Source: Krasilnikoviella flava
GTDB lineage: Bacteria; Actinomycetota; Actinomycetes; Actinomycetales; Cellulomonadaceae
NCBI RefSeq assembly: GCF_900167525.1
Contig: NZ_FUZQ01000006.1
Span: forward strand, 124,001 to 188,000
DNA: 64,000 bases
Direction: 5' to 3'
Under the pieces are notes generated by a model. That model was not told the origin of the DNA, did no database searches, and saw only the letters and a program-made list of their open reading frames with translations. This document shows positions 25,626 through 34,602 of this stretch, in pieces. The translations under genes and the position numbers were made by a program. The number at the start of each line of letters is the position of its first letter. Position 1 is the first letter of the stretch.

Positions 25626-27105
25626 CTCCGCGTGAGGGCACGGGTGTCGCGCGCGTCGTGCGACGGGTGCGGCACCCGTGCCCGGGGGGACACGAGCTGC
25701 TCCGCGGTGACCGCCAGCCTGCGCCCGTCGGCGTGGGCGGCGCGCTCGATCCGCTCGGCCAGCTCGCCGTCGGCACGCTCGGCCAGCGGCGTCGTGGCGC
25801 GCCCGTCGCGGGCGACGCACCGACCGCCCACGTAGGTGGCGCGCAGGTTGCGCAGGCCGCACGCCAGGACGTAGGTCGCGACGACGTCCCAGACCGGCCC
25901 GGTGCTCGGCGCGCGGTGGTCGACGAGCACGAAGTCGGCGTGCTTGCCGACCTCGAGGCTGCCCACCCGGTCGGCGACCCCGAGCACCTCCGCGGACCCG
26001 AGGGTGTGCAGGCGCAGCACGTCGCGCGCGGACAGCACGGCGGCGTCGCGGTGCAGCGCCCGCTGGGAGTAGAGGCCGAGGCGCATGTTCGACCAGGGGT
26101 CGGAGATGTCGGTGCACGACTGGTCGTCCAGCCCGACACCGACGGCGATGCCGGCGTCGCGGTAGCGCACCACGTCGGCCACGCCCGACCCGAGCCGTCC
26201 GTTGGACGTCGGCTGCCAGACCACCGGGCTGCCCGCCGCCGCGACCCGGTCGACCATCGCGTCGGTCGGGTGCACGAAGTGCCCCAGAGGAGGTCCGGCC
26301 CGAGCGCGCCGGCCTCCTCGTACCAGGCGAACTTGGCGCGCTGGGTGTCCAGGCCCTCGGCCGTCTCCACGAGGTGCGCCTGGTCGGTGATGCCGTGCTC
26401 GCGCATCACGTGGGCCTCGAGCTCCGCGGTACGCGGCCCCGCCGCCCACTGCACCGCACCCATGACGGAGACCCCGAGGTGCTGGTCGCAGCCCGATCGC
26501 TCGGGGGCGCGCGCGGCGTCGACCATGCGGGCGAAGCGCGTCAGCACCTGGTCCTCCGGGCCGGACTCGTCGTCCAGCCGGATCGCGTGGATCGCCCGCA
26601 GGCCCGCGTCGACGGTGCCGTCCATCTGCCGGGTCGTGTAGTCGTCGGGGTGCACCCGGCCGAGCACGTTTCGGGCGGTACCCGGGTCGTACAGCCAGGT
26701 GACGCCCGACTGCATGAAGTTGTAGGCGCTGGTCACGCCGTTGGCCAGGAAGTCGAGCGACCCGTGCAGCGTCGCCCAGTACATGTCCTCCGCCTCGGTG
26801 TGACGGAAGAGCTCCATCATGGAGCGCACCCACGGGTACAGGGTCGCGTCGGGGGCGATCCCCCGCAGGCCCGAGGTGAACAGGTGCGAGTGCGCCGAGA
26901 CGAACCCGGGGGCGACGATCGCGCCGCCGGCGTCCAGCACCGGTGCGCCCTGGTCGTCGGGCGGCGGCTCCCCGGGCCCCAGGGCGACGATGCGGCCGTC
27001 GGAGCCGACCTGCAGCCAGCCGAAGAACCATTCCGGGCCGGAGTCCGCGCCCGGCAGGAGCAGGGCGTCGACGACGGTGAGGGCGAGCGGGGCGGTGCGG
27101 GTCAC
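25622..27105 (-). pseudogene. TRZ/ATZ-type amidohydrolase with a +1/-1 frameshift
   Basis: Amidohydrolase related to triazine hydrolases and purine/pyrimidine deaminases, about 494 residues if the frame is repaired. The first part (from GTG 27105, with GAAGGG upstream) contains the metal motif VSAHSHLFTSG and QAHLVETAEG. The second part, in another frame, contains GHFVHPTDAMV and GVGLDDQSCTD, the remaining ligands. The break falls at a run of four G/C bases, 26282-26285; one extra G would restore TGG-GGG-CAC. Both halves look well conserved, so this is either a very recent mutation or a sequencing error. Last gene of the flavin reductase operon. Confidence 0.8.
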
Positions 27106-27160
27106 GGGGGTCCCTTCGACGTGCGCGGGTGGGCGGCGCGGGGTCGGCGGCACGGCGGTC

Positions 27161-28576
27161 TCAGGCCAGCCCGGGTGGCGGGTGGAAGACGCCGGCGGGG
27201 TCGAGCCGGGCGCGCACGGCCTGCACGCGCTCGATCCCGCCGGCCTCCCAGCAGCGCGCGAGCCGGTCGGGAGTGCGGCGCAGGTCGGCCTCGCCGACGT
27301 AGTGGCCGGTGGTCCCGCCGGCGAGCGCCGCGAGGGTCGTGGTGGGCCAGGCCAGGTTCGCGTCGTCGTCCTCGCCCGGCGACCAGACCGCGTACGCGGC
27401 GACGGTGAGCGTGCCCAGCGGCCGGTGCAGGGGGTCCGGGGAGGGTGGTGCCGACCGCCGGTACGAGGCGGAGCTCACGAGCACGCTCGACGCGGCCGAC
27501 GGCGCGCCGGCGAGGTGCGGGGCGAGCCGGGGCAGGACCTCGGCGTAGCCGGCGCGGCTCCACGCCTGCTGCGCCACGCACCCCGCGCCGGGCCGTGCGG
27601 GCTCGTCGAGCAGCAGCCCCGGCATGGTCGTGGCGCTGGACACCACGGCGCTCGTCGTGGCCGGCAGCGCACGAGAGACGGGCTCGAGGAGCTCGTCGGC
27701 GTGCGCGTGGTCCCGGCCGAACGCCGTGACCGACGCGACGACCCCGCCGGCGGGCGCGAGCACCAGCGTGAGCTCGACCTCGGGGGCCACCACGGCGGCG
27801 AGCGCGTCGGCCCACGTCCCGATCGCCGTGAGCCCGTCCCGGCCGGCGGCCCGCATCCGCACCGAGCGTCGCCGTACCACGGGCTCCGGCCACAGCTGCA
27901 GCCCGAAGGACGTGACCACCCCCGGGAAGGCGGGGCCGGCCCCGCGCAGCACGGCGAACGCCTCGGGATCTGACGCGTCGTCGAGCACGGTGCGCCGACC
28001 GTCGGCCAGCACCACCTCGGCGTCGCGGACCGACTCGCACGCGCTGCCCCACGCGCCCTGGTTCCAGCCGTTGCCGCCGGCGAGCAGGAAGCCGCCGAGC
28101 CCCACGCTCGCCTTGTGTCCCACCGGGAAGGCCAGCCCTGAGCCGTCCAGCGACTGCGCGAGCGCGAGCGACGTCGCGCCCGGTCCGACGCGTGCCGTGC
28201 GCGCTGCGCGGTCGACGCGCACGTCGTCGAGCGCCGAGACGTCCAGCGCGAGGGCGCCCTGCGCCAGGGCCGTGAACGCGGTGCCGTGCCCGCCGGAGCG
28301 CACGGTCACGGGCCGGCCCGCCCGGAAGGCGTGCCGGACGGCGGACGCGACGTCCGCGGCGTCGCGCGCCGCGACCACGAGCGCGGGACGGTCGTCGGGC
28401 ACCACGCCCGAGACGGCGAGCGCCCGACGCGACCGCTCGTACGCCGCGTCCCCCGGCCGCACCGCTCGGGTCAGGACGTCGGCCCGGTCGGCACGGTCGG
28501 CACCGTCGGCACCGTCGGCACCGTCGGCACGGTCGGCACGGTCGGCACCGAGTGCCGCGACGGACCGGTCGGTCAC
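27161..28576 (-). CDS. FAD-linked oxidoreductase, berberine-bridge/6-HDNO type
   Basis: Oxidase of 471 residues with a PCMH FAD-binding domain at about 45-215 and a C-terminal BBE-like domain. PVTVRSGGHGTAF near residue 93 contains the His that binds FAD covalently in this family. The second covalent Cys site is not seen (HKASVGLGGF instead), so attachment is probably single. The N-terminus carries an Ala-Asp-Arg/Gly tripeptide repeated eight times, encoded by a 9-bp minisatellite. Of two GTGs I chose 28576: AGGAG lies at 5-nt spacing and it overlaps the flavin reductase stop by GTGA. Probably oxidises a C-N or C-O bond of the pathway intermediate with O2. Confidence 0.86.
   Translation of the reverse strand: MTDRSVAALGADRADRADGADGADGADRADRADVLTRAVRPGDAAYERSRRALAVSGVVPDDRPALVVAARDAADVASAVRHAFRAGRPVTVRSGGHGTAFTALAQGALALDVSALDDVRVDRAARTARVGPGATSLALAQSLDGSGLAFPVGHKASVGLGGFLLAGGNGWNQGAWGSACESVRDAEVVLADGRRTVLDDASDPEAFAVLRGAGPAFPGVVTSFGLQLWPEPVVRRRSVRMRAAGRDGLTAIGTWADALAAVVAPEVELTLVLAPAGGVVASVTAFGRDHAHADELLEPVSRALPATTSAVVSSATTMPGLLLDEPARPGAGCVAQQAWSRAGYAEVLPRLAPHLAGAPSAASSVLVSSASYRRSAPPSPDPLHRPLGTLTVAAYAVWSPGEDDDANLAWPTTTLAALAGGTTGHYVGEADLRRTPDRLARCWEAGGIERVQAVRARLDPAGVFHPPPGLA
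28478..28549. repeat. 9-bp minisatellite, eight units
   Basis: Eight consecutive 9-bp units of GTCGGCAC[C/G] type (first unit GTCGGCCCG). Being a multiple of three, it encodes an in-frame Ala-Asp-Gly/Arg repeat near the N-terminus of the FAD oxidoreductase. Copy number could vary without frameshift. Confidence 0.9.
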
Positions 28577-29106
28577 GCGCACTCCTGCTCGGACCGGGCA
28601 GCGCCGACCGGGTGGAACGCCCGGTCGAAGTGCACCAGCGCGCGCCCGTCCGCGGCCGCCGCCCCGTGCACCCGCACGACCCGGCCCACGAGCAGCACGT
28701 GGTCGCCCGCCTCGACCTCAGCCCAGGTCTCGCACTCCACGACGTGCCGCGCGACGTCGGCCAGCACGGGGACGCCACCCTCGCCCGGCCGGACGGCGAG
28801 CCCGGCGAACTTGTCCGTGGCCTTGGAGGCGAACACGGCCGCCACGTCCTCACGGTCGTGCGGCAGCACGTGGACGGCGAACCTGCGGGCCGCGCGCAGC
28901 GGCTCGAGCGTGCGGCTGGTGCGCCCCACCCCGACGGCGACGAGCGGCGGGTCGAGGCTCACGCTCATCACCGCGGTGGTGGTCAGCCCGGCCGGGACGC
29001 CCCCCGCCGTCGTCGTGACCACGCACACCCCGCTCGCCAGCCCGGCCATCGCGTCGCGGAACCCGTCGGCGACGGACCCGCGAGGCGATGTTGATGTCAT
29101 CAACAT
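28573..29106 (-). CDS. Flavin reductase domain protein
   Basis: FMN-binding split-barrel flavin reductase of 177 residues, of the HpaC/DIM6 type that supplies reduced flavin to a partner monooxygenase. Motifs: ASGVCVVTTTAGGVPAGLT at the N-terminus, SVSLDPPLVAVGVGRTSRTL, FAVHVLPHDRED, and HVLLVGRVVRV with the terminal HFDRAFHPV. No classical FMNH2-dependent monooxygenase is in the operon, so the partner is either the FAD oxidoreductase or encoded elsewhere. The ATG at 29106 has AGGA at 8-nt spacing; the start codon is embedded in a 19-bp palindrome, which suggests repression at this site. First gene of a three-gene operon. Confidence 0.87.
   Translation of the reverse strand: MLMTSTSPRGSVADGFRDAMAGLASGVCVVTTTAGGVPAGLTTTAVMSVSLDPPLVAVGVGRTSRTLEPLRAARRFAVHVLPHDREDVAAVFASKATDKFAGLAVRPGEGGVPVLADVARHVVECETWAEVEAGDHVLLVGRVVRVHGAAAADGRALVHFDRAFHPVGAARSEQECA
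29088..29106. promoter_or_regulatory. 19-bp operator-like palindrome over the flavin reductase start
   Basis: ATGTTGATGTCATCAACAT has perfect 9-bp arms around one central base. It overlaps the first codons of the flavin reductase gene and lies 132 bp from the divergent XRE-cupin regulator. A related 19-mer precedes the second operon at 37898. Confidence 0.7.
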
Positions 29107-29238
29107 GTCATCATCCTGGGCGTTCGATGTTTCGCCGGGATCACCCCCGCGCGCGGGTTCTGTTACGGCCGCGCCCAGGCCCGTCGACCCGCCCCCGGCG
29201 GCGGGTCGACGGGCGTGACGCTCCCCTAGCATCGAGCC

Positions 29239-29835
29239 ATGGACGTGCGCGCCGACGAGGCCTCCGACCCCCTCGACCGCTCGGTCACCCGCCTGGGGCA
29301 GCGGATCCGCGCGCTGCGGCACGCCGCGGGCCTGACCCTCGTCCAGCTCGCCGCGGCCACCGACCTCTCGCACTCGTTCCTCAGCCAGGTCGAGCGGGGC
29401 CGGGCGCGACTGAGCATGTCGTCGCTGTTCCGCGTCGCGACCACGCTCGGCACCACGCAGCAGATCCTGCTCGCGGAGGCGACCGCGCCGCCCGCCGGCA
29501 GCACACCGGTGCTGCGCCGGACGGACGACGCCTCGGCCTCGGCGGGCGGCGGCACGGTCCGCGCCCTCGCTCCCGCCGGGGAGCGGCCGTTCGACCCGCT
29601 CGAGTACACGGGCACGTCGCGCGACCTCGGCCCCTACTGGGCCCACGACGAGGACGAGTTCGCGTACGTCGTGGAGGGGCGCGTGCTGCTCGACCTCGAC
29701 GGCAGCCTGGACCAGGTGGCTGCCGGCGACTCGGCCTTCTACCGCGGCGGCACCCGCCACCGGTGGGCCAGCGCCGACGGCGGGCCGTACAGGCTGCTGG
29801 TGGTCAAGCAGCGACTCGCGCCAGACGCCGGCTGA
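29239..29835 (+). CDS. XRE-family regulator with C-terminal cupin sensor domain
   Basis: Regulator of 198 residues. HTH_3 at about residues 18-75: LGQRIRALRHAAGLTLVQLA, then TDLSHSFLSQVERGRARLSM. A cupin_2 domain at about 120-190 contains HDEDEFAYVVEGRVLLDLDG and a GDSAFYRGGTRHRW metal/ligand box. This architecture is typical of local regulators of amine and nucleobase catabolism. TAGCAT lies 6 nt before the ATG without a ribosome site, so a leaderless start is likely. It sits between the two catabolic operons and is the best candidate for the protein that binds the two ATGTT...AACAT sites. Its 3' end overlaps the convergent amidohydrolase gene by 32 bp. Confidence 0.92.
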   Translation: MDVRADEASDPLDRSVTRLGQRIRALRHAAGLTLVQLAAATDLSHSFLSQVERGRARLSMSSLFRVATTLGTTQQILLAEATAPPAGSTPVLRRTDDASASAGGGTVRALAPAGERPFDPLEYTGTSRDLGPYWAHDEDEFAYVVEGRVLLDLDGSLDQVAAGDSAFYRGGTRHRWASADGGPYRLLVVKQRLAPDAG

Positions 29836-31207
29836 GGCCGCGCGCGAGGTCGCGCTCGTCGGCCGTCACCAGACGGCCGTCACGCACCACGACCCGCCCG
29901 CCGACCACGACGTGGCGCGGTCGCCGCCCCGGCGAGGCCCAGAGCAGGCCGGCGACCGGGTCCGCGACCCCCGCGTCGGCAGCGCCGCCGACGTCCCAGA
30001 CGCACAGGTCCGCCGCGGAGCCGGGCTCGAGCCGGCCGAGCTCGGGCCGCCCGAGCCCGCCCGCCGACCCGGCGGTGGCGGCGTCCAGGAGCTCCCGCGC
30101 CGTGAGCTGGCGGCCCACCAGCGCCGACACCTGCATCGCGAGGCGCGCGTCGGCGAGCAGGTGCCCGGCGTCGTTCGACCCGCCGCCGCTCGTGCCGAGC
30201 CCCACCCCGATCCCGGCGGCGAGCAGCCGGGCCACGGGCGCGACGCCCCAGCCCATCGGCACGTCGCAGCCGGGCGCGTGGGTCGCGTGCGCGCCCGACG
30301 CCGCGAGCCGGTCGATCTCCGCGTCGGTGACGTCGCACAGGTGCGCGACGGTGACGTCGGGTGCGAGCCAGCCCCACTCGTCGAGCAGGTCCAGCGGGCG
30401 CCGGCCGTACCGCTCGAGCGCGGCGGCGACGTCGACCTGCTCGTTGGCCTGGGTGCGGCGCCGCAGGCCACGGCGCGCCGCCACCTCTCCCAGCAGCCGG
30501 AAGGTCGCCTCCCGGTCGCTGTGCACCCCGGCAGGCCCGACGGCCACCTGCACGCCACCGTCCGCGCGCACCCCGCCGCGCCCGTGACCATCCAGCCCAT
30601 CACCATCCGGCGCGTCGCCGACCAGCGCGGCCGCGATCGCGTCGGCGCTCAGCGCCGCGGCCTCCGGGTCGTCCCCGGCGGTGCCGCGCACGAGGACGAG
30701 GCGCGCCCCGAGCTCGTCGGCCGCGCCGGCCGCCGCCACCGCCAGGTCCACCGTGTCCGCGGGGCCGAGCGACGCCGGCCACGTCAGGTGGTGGTCGGCG
30801 ACCGTCGTGACCCCGCTGAGCAGGGCCTCGGCGAGGCCCGCCCGCGCCGCCGCGCCGACCAGCTCCGCGTCGACCCCGGCACGCCGGTACGCCGCGCCCA
30901 TGAGGTCCAGCCACCGACGCATCGGGACGCCACGGGTGCCGGGCAGCGTGCGGAACGCCGTCTGCAGGAGGTGGTGGTGGGCGTTCACGAGGCCAGGCGT
31001 CACGACGCAGCCCGTCGCGTCGAGCAGCTCCGCCCCGGCGACGGCGGCAGCGGGCGCGGCCCCGACGGCCCGCACCCGCCCGTCGCGGCCGACGACGACG
31101 TCCCCACCCGCCTCGCCCTCGGTCGCGCCCGGCCCGGTCCGCACGGCGAGCGCGCCGCGCACGACGAGGGCAGCGGTCGCCCCCGGTGCCGTCCCCGGCG
31201 CGCTCAC
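29804..31207 (-). CDS. 8-oxoguanine deaminase-like amidohydrolase with altered metal site
   Basis: Amidohydrolase-fold protein of 467 residues. NAHHHLLQTAFRTLPGTRGV matches the 8-oxoguanine/isocytosine deaminase group at the first His pair, and VAHLCDVTDAE supplies another His. However, where relatives have a His in HxHLAE this protein reads RTQANEQ, and the usual catalytic Asp of GxDG is a Ser in GVGLGTSGGGSND. Both changes are clear in the DNA. It may bind no metal, use a different one, or have another role. The GTG overlaps the creatininase-family stop, so it is translated with that amidase. Last gene of the seven-gene operon. Confidence 0.85.
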   Translation of the reverse strand: MSAPGTAPGATAALVVRGALAVRTGPGATEGEAGGDVVVGRDGRVRAVGAAPAAAVAGAELLDATGCVVTPGLVNAHHHLLQTAFRTLPGTRGVPMRRWLDLMGAAYRRAGVDAELVGAAARAGLAEALLSGVTTVADHHLTWPASLGPADTVDLAVAAAGAADELGARLVLVRGTAGDDPEAAALSADAIAAALVGDAPDGDGLDGHGRGGVRADGGVQVAVGPAGVHSDREATFRLLGEVAARRGLRRRTQANEQVDVAAALERYGRRPLDLLDEWGWLAPDVTVAHLCDVTDAEIDRLAASGAHATHAPGCDVPMGWGVAPVARLLAAGIGVGLGTSGGGSNDAGHLLADARLAMQVSALVGRQLTARELLDAATAGSAGGLGRPELGRLEPGSAADLCVWDVGGAADAGVADPVAGLLWASPGRRPRHVVVGGRVVVRDGRLVTADERDLARGLSRRLARVAA

Positions 31208-32019
31208 GCCCGGTCCCGCGCGGCGAGTGCGGCTGCGCCGTCGTCGGGGGTCGTGAAGCGCGCCGCCTCGACGAGGGTGCGCGCCAGCTGCTCGACGGCA
31301 TGCTCGAACGCCTCCTTGCCCGCCTCGGCGGTCGCCGTCGTCGGGTCGCCCACGTGACCGTCGGGGCCGAAGTCGCTCGACAGCCAGCCGAACGACGTGG
31401 CGCGGCCGAACCCGATCTGCTCGTACGCGAGCAGACCCTCGGGCACGCGGCGCTCCGCGAGGTCCATGTGCACCAGCTCGGGGCGCAGGTGCAGCATGAG
31501 CGACGTCTCGCCGTGCCCGCCGTGCACGCCGAGGCCGTGCTCGTCGCCGGACGCCGGGACGCCGCCCTGGTCGCGCGGCGTCGCGACGTGCGCGAAGAAC
31601 GTGCGCAGCCCGAACCGGCGGCGCAGCTCACGGTTCGCCACCTGCCCGAGGGCGGAGTTGCCGCCGTGCCCGTTGACGAACACCAGGCGGGTGATCCCCG
31701 ACGCGGCCAGCGACCGGCCGACGTCCGTCAGCACCCGCATGAGCGTGTCCCACGACAGCCAGATCGTGCCCGGGAACCCCGCGTGCTCGTCCGACTTCGT
31801 GTACGCGAGGGGCTCCAGCAGCACCACCGAGGCCGCGCCGGAGCGGGCCACCGTCTCGACCGCCGCGGCCGCCGTCTCCGACGCGGTGACGAGGTCCGTG
31901 GACACGGGCAGGTGCGGGCCGTGCTGCTCGATGGCACCGAGCGGCAGCACCGCGACCGTGTCGGCGGGCAGCGCCTCGACCTGCCGCCAGGTGAGGTCCG
32001 CGAGACGCGGGGCGGGCAT
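31204..32019 (-). CDS. Creatininase-family amidohydrolase
   Basis: Metal-dependent amidase of 271 residues, the normal length. Motifs: PLGAIEQHGPHLPVSTD with Glu31, His33 and Asp42 as metal ligands; VNGHGGNSALG near residue 118; HGGHGETSLML with the last Glu ligand near 178. Members open cyclic amides (creatinine) or remove formyl or peptide groups from ring compounds. Here the neighbours suggest hydrolysis of a cyclic amide formed during heterocycle breakdown. The ATG overlaps the FAD oxidase stop (TGATG) and its own stop overlaps the next gene. Confidence 0.9.
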   Translation of the reverse strand: MPAPRLADLTWRQVEALPADTVAVLPLGAIEQHGPHLPVSTDLVTASETAAAAVETVARSGAASVVLLEPLAYTKSDEHAGFPGTIWLSWDTLMRVLTDVGRSLAASGITRLVFVNGHGGNSALGQVANRELRRRFGLRTFFAHVATPRDQGGVPASGDEHGLGVHGGHGETSLMLHLRPELVHMDLAERRVPEGLLAYEQIGFGRATSFGWLSSDFGPDGHVGDPTTATAEAGKEAFEHAVEQLARTLVEAARFTTPDDGAAALAARDRA

Positions 32020-33395
32020 CAGCGCACCCCGATGTTGACGCGGGTGTCGACCGGCGGGGAGTCCACGAGCTTGCCCGGGTTGAGCAGGCCCTTGGGGTCC
32101 GTGGTCCGGGCGACCTCGCGCGCGAGGTCCACGTGGCGGTCGACGTACCACTGGTGCGGCGAGTGCACGCCGAGGCCGAGCGCCTCGAGGCGCGGGATCC
32201 CGGCGAGCACCTCCTCCTCGGACACGTAGTCCGCGACCACCATCGCGAGCGGCGCGGAGCCCATGAGCTCGAGGTGCAGGTGCACGTCCCCGTCGTAGAC
32301 CGCGCGCACCTCCTCCGGGCGGTCCCAGTGCGCGGGGCCGCCGGTCTCCATGTGGAACCACGTGCGGTCCGGGTGCGCCTTCTGCAGGAAGTACACGGGG
32401 TGGTTGTACGACATCGACGACAGCTTGTCCGTCTCCGCGTAGTCCGCGAGGCTCGCGACGACGGCGCCGCCCGCGGCGACCACCCGCGCCTCGACCTCCG
32501 CCACCGTGGAGGCCTCCGCGATCACCCGCAGGCTGTGCCGCGCCGGGTCGAGCGGCACCTCGGCCGGCAGGCTCGGCACCAGCGCGGGCGGGTCGGCCGA
32601 CGCGAGCCGCGGCAGCACGGGCAGGTCGAGCAGCGAGCGGTGCACGCCCGTCATCGACCCCCAGTCGTCGAACGCCGCGTAGATCGCGACCCAGTCCCGC
32701 GCCGGGTCGGTGGCGATCTCCAGCTCCACGACCACCCCGGTCACCCCGTACACGTGCACGTACGGCGTGACGTCGGGGCCCGTGACGGTGAACGTGGTGC
32801 CGCTGCCGTCCATGGGCGCCACCGTGAGGGAGAGCACGAAGCCGTCGGACGTCGAGCCGCGCTCGATCGTCCCGGTGCCGGCCGAGCCGCCGCCCACGAA
32901 CCCGCCGATCGTGGACCCCTTCGTCGACGGGTAGATCCAGATGTCCCGGCCGGCGGCCCGCGCCGCGGCGTCGACGGCGGTGATCTTCGCGCCGGCGCCC
33001 GCCGTCACCGTGCCGGAGTCGTTGACGCGGATCGCGTCGAGCCCGCGCAGGTCCAGCACGAGACCGCCGTCGAAGGGCGTCGCCTGCCCGTAGTTCCCGG
33101 TGCCCGACCCCCGGGGGGTCACGGGGACGCCGTGCTCGTAGGCGATCCTCAGCACCTCGGCGACCTCCGTCCCCGAGCGCGGGCGGACGACGGCGTCCGG
33201 CAGGTACCGGCCCGCGGGGACCTTCTCCTGCAGGACCGGCGACATCCGCGACCAGTCGGCGGAGGTCTTGAGCAGCAGCTCGGCGTCCGTGGAGACGGCC
33301 TCCGGCCCCAGCAGGTCCGCGATCTCGGCCGCGGCCAGCGCCGCCCGTCCGGAGGTGGCCGTGCTGCTGCGCGGGGTGGTGTGCGAGGTGGTCAT
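32019..33395 (-). CDS. FAD-binding oxidase, GlcD/VAO type
   Basis: Flavin oxidase of 458 residues. PCMH-type FAD-binding domain at about 60-240: YLPDAVVRPRSGTEVAEVLR, VTPRGSGTGNYGQATP, GAGAKITAVDAAARAAGRD and GGFVGGGSAGTGTIERGS. C-terminal FAD-oxidase_C domain ends with TTDPKGLLNPGKLV, the usual closing motif. No covalent His is seen in the RGSGTG loop. It probably oxidises an alpha-hydroxy acid or amine-type intermediate. Located between the binding-protein gene and the creatininase gene in the same operon; AGAGGA precedes the ATG. Confidence 0.9.
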   Translation of the reverse strand: MTTSHTTPRSSTATSGRAALAAAEIADLLGPEAVSTDAELLLKTSADWSRMSPVLQEKVPAGRYLPDAVVRPRSGTEVAEVLRIAYEHGVPVTPRGSGTGNYGQATPFDGGLVLDLRGLDAIRVNDSGTVTAGAGAKITAVDAAARAAGRDIWIYPSTKGSTIGGFVGGGSAGTGTIERGSTSDGFVLSLTVAPMDGSGTTFTVTGPDVTPYVHVYGVTGVVVELEIATDPARDWVAIYAAFDDWGSMTGVHRSLLDLPVLPRLASADPPALVPSLPAEVPLDPARHSLRVIAEASTVAEVEARVVAAGGAVVASLADYAETDKLSSMSYNHPVYFLQKAHPDRTWFHMETGGPAHWDRPEEVRAVYDGDVHLHLELMGSAPLAMVVADYVSEEEVLAGIPRLEALGLGVHSPHQWYVDRHVDLAREVARTTDPKGLLNPGKLVDSPPVDTRVNIGVR

Positions 33396-33411
33396 GTCGT
33401 CGGTCCTCTCC

Positions 33412-34602
33412 TCAGCTGCCCATCGAGATCGCGTCGTCGATGAACTCGTTGGTGTACAGCGTCTCGGGGTCGATGTCGGCCGAGCCGATCTGGCCCGCGT
33501 CGACGAGGATCGGCGCGAAGGTGCCGACGATCTCCGTCATCCGCTCGGGGTCGATCCGGCCGAACACCCCGGACTCCGGGTCGTCGGTCACGAGGTCGAG
33601 GTCCTGCATGGTCCGGACGGAGAAGTCCGCCACGCCCTGCGAGTACGTCCACCCGGTCTGGTAGGCGTCGACGAGGTCGACGATCAGGTCGTTCGTGGCC
33701 TGGGGTTCCTCGAGGTAGTCGATCTGCGCCTGCTGCATGATCGGCACGAGCCTGGCGAGGCAGTCCGCGTTCTCCTCGACCTTGTCGGCCCGCACCGTGA
33801 GGGCCTCCGGGTACACCGAGTAGCCGACGTCCGCGAGCAGCTGGTAGCCGACCGCCTTGCCCCACTGCGGGATCTCGTTCTCGTAGATGTACGGCTCGGC
33901 CGTCGCGAACCCCTGCTGCAGGGTGCTCGGGTCGGAGACGAAACGCTGCGGCGTGCCCTCGTAGGAGAGGTCGATCTGCGTGTCGTCGATGATGCCCTGG
34001 GAGACGAGCAGCCGCGGGAACACGTCGCCGGAGGACACGACTGGATCGCCGGCCGCCGCGGCGTCCTCGATCGTCGTCGCGCCGTCGTGGCTCGCCGGGT
34101 CCCACATGACGATCTGCGGGCTGGTGGTGAGCTGGGACGCCACCGTGACCACGGGGTTGTCGGCCAGCGCGGTGATCTGCGCGTCGGTCGTCACGGCGCC
34201 GAGCAGGATCGAGTCGTCGAGGTACATGAGCGACGGCACGGGCTGAAAGTTGACGTTCGGCCCGCCGGGCCGCACCTCGACGTCCACCCCCGTGTCGACG
34301 CCCTGGGCCACGAGGGATCCGGTGACCGACTTGGCCTCGGCATCCACCGTGTGGTCGGTGCCGACCAGCGAGTACATCGCGCCGTGCTCCGCCTCGGGCT
34401 GCCAGTCCTGCTGCATGACGACGGTCTCCGGGCAGACGCCGGACAGGTCCAGCGGACCGTCCGCCTCGGCCGCCGGGGCGTCGAGGGGGGTCGCGCCGCC
34501 CTGCTCGCCGGCGGCGTCCGCGCCGGCGCACGCGGTCAGGGCGAGCAGCGGGACCACGAACAGCGCGGCGACGGCGATCCTTCGGGGTCGGGAGAGTGCC
34601 AT
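33412..34602 (-). CDS. NMT1/THI5-like substrate-binding lipoprotein (paralog 2)
   Basis: Solute-binding lipoprotein of 396 residues, signal peptide with lipobox LTAC (Cys25). The mature part starts after an Ala/Glu linker with CPETVVMQQDWQPEAEHGAMY and includes VNFQPVPSLMYLDDS and IVMWDPASHDG. It is the ligand-recognition subunit of the ABC importer encoded just upstream (permease and ATPase). AGGAG lies 5 nt before the ATG. A 128-bp gap separates it from the permease gene. It is a paralog of the lipoprotein at 20.7-21.8 kb; both may share the one permease/ATPase pair. Confidence 0.9.
   Translation of the reverse strand: MALSRPRRIAVAALFVVPLLALTACAGADAAGEQGGATPLDAPAAEADGPLDLSGVCPETVVMQQDWQPEAEHGAMYSLVGTDHTVDAEAKSVTGSLVAQGVDTGVDVEVRPGGPNVNFQPVPSLMYLDDSILLGAVTTDAQITALADNPVVTVASQLTTSPQIVMWDPASHDGATTIEDAAAAGDPVVSSGDVFPRLLVSQGIIDDTQIDLSYEGTPQRFVSDPSTLQQGFATAEPYIYENEIPQWGKAVGYQLLADVGYSVYPEALTVRADKVEENADCLARLVPIMQQAQIDYLEEPQATNDLIVDLVDAYQTGWTYSQGVADFSVRTMQDLDLVTDDPESGVFGRIDPERMTEIVGTFAPILVDAGQIGSADIDPETLYTNEFIDDAISMGS

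Noticed and set aside
28478-28549. Possible CRISPR array
   Set aside because: Units are 9 bp with no spacers and lie in a coding sequence; it is a minisatellite.
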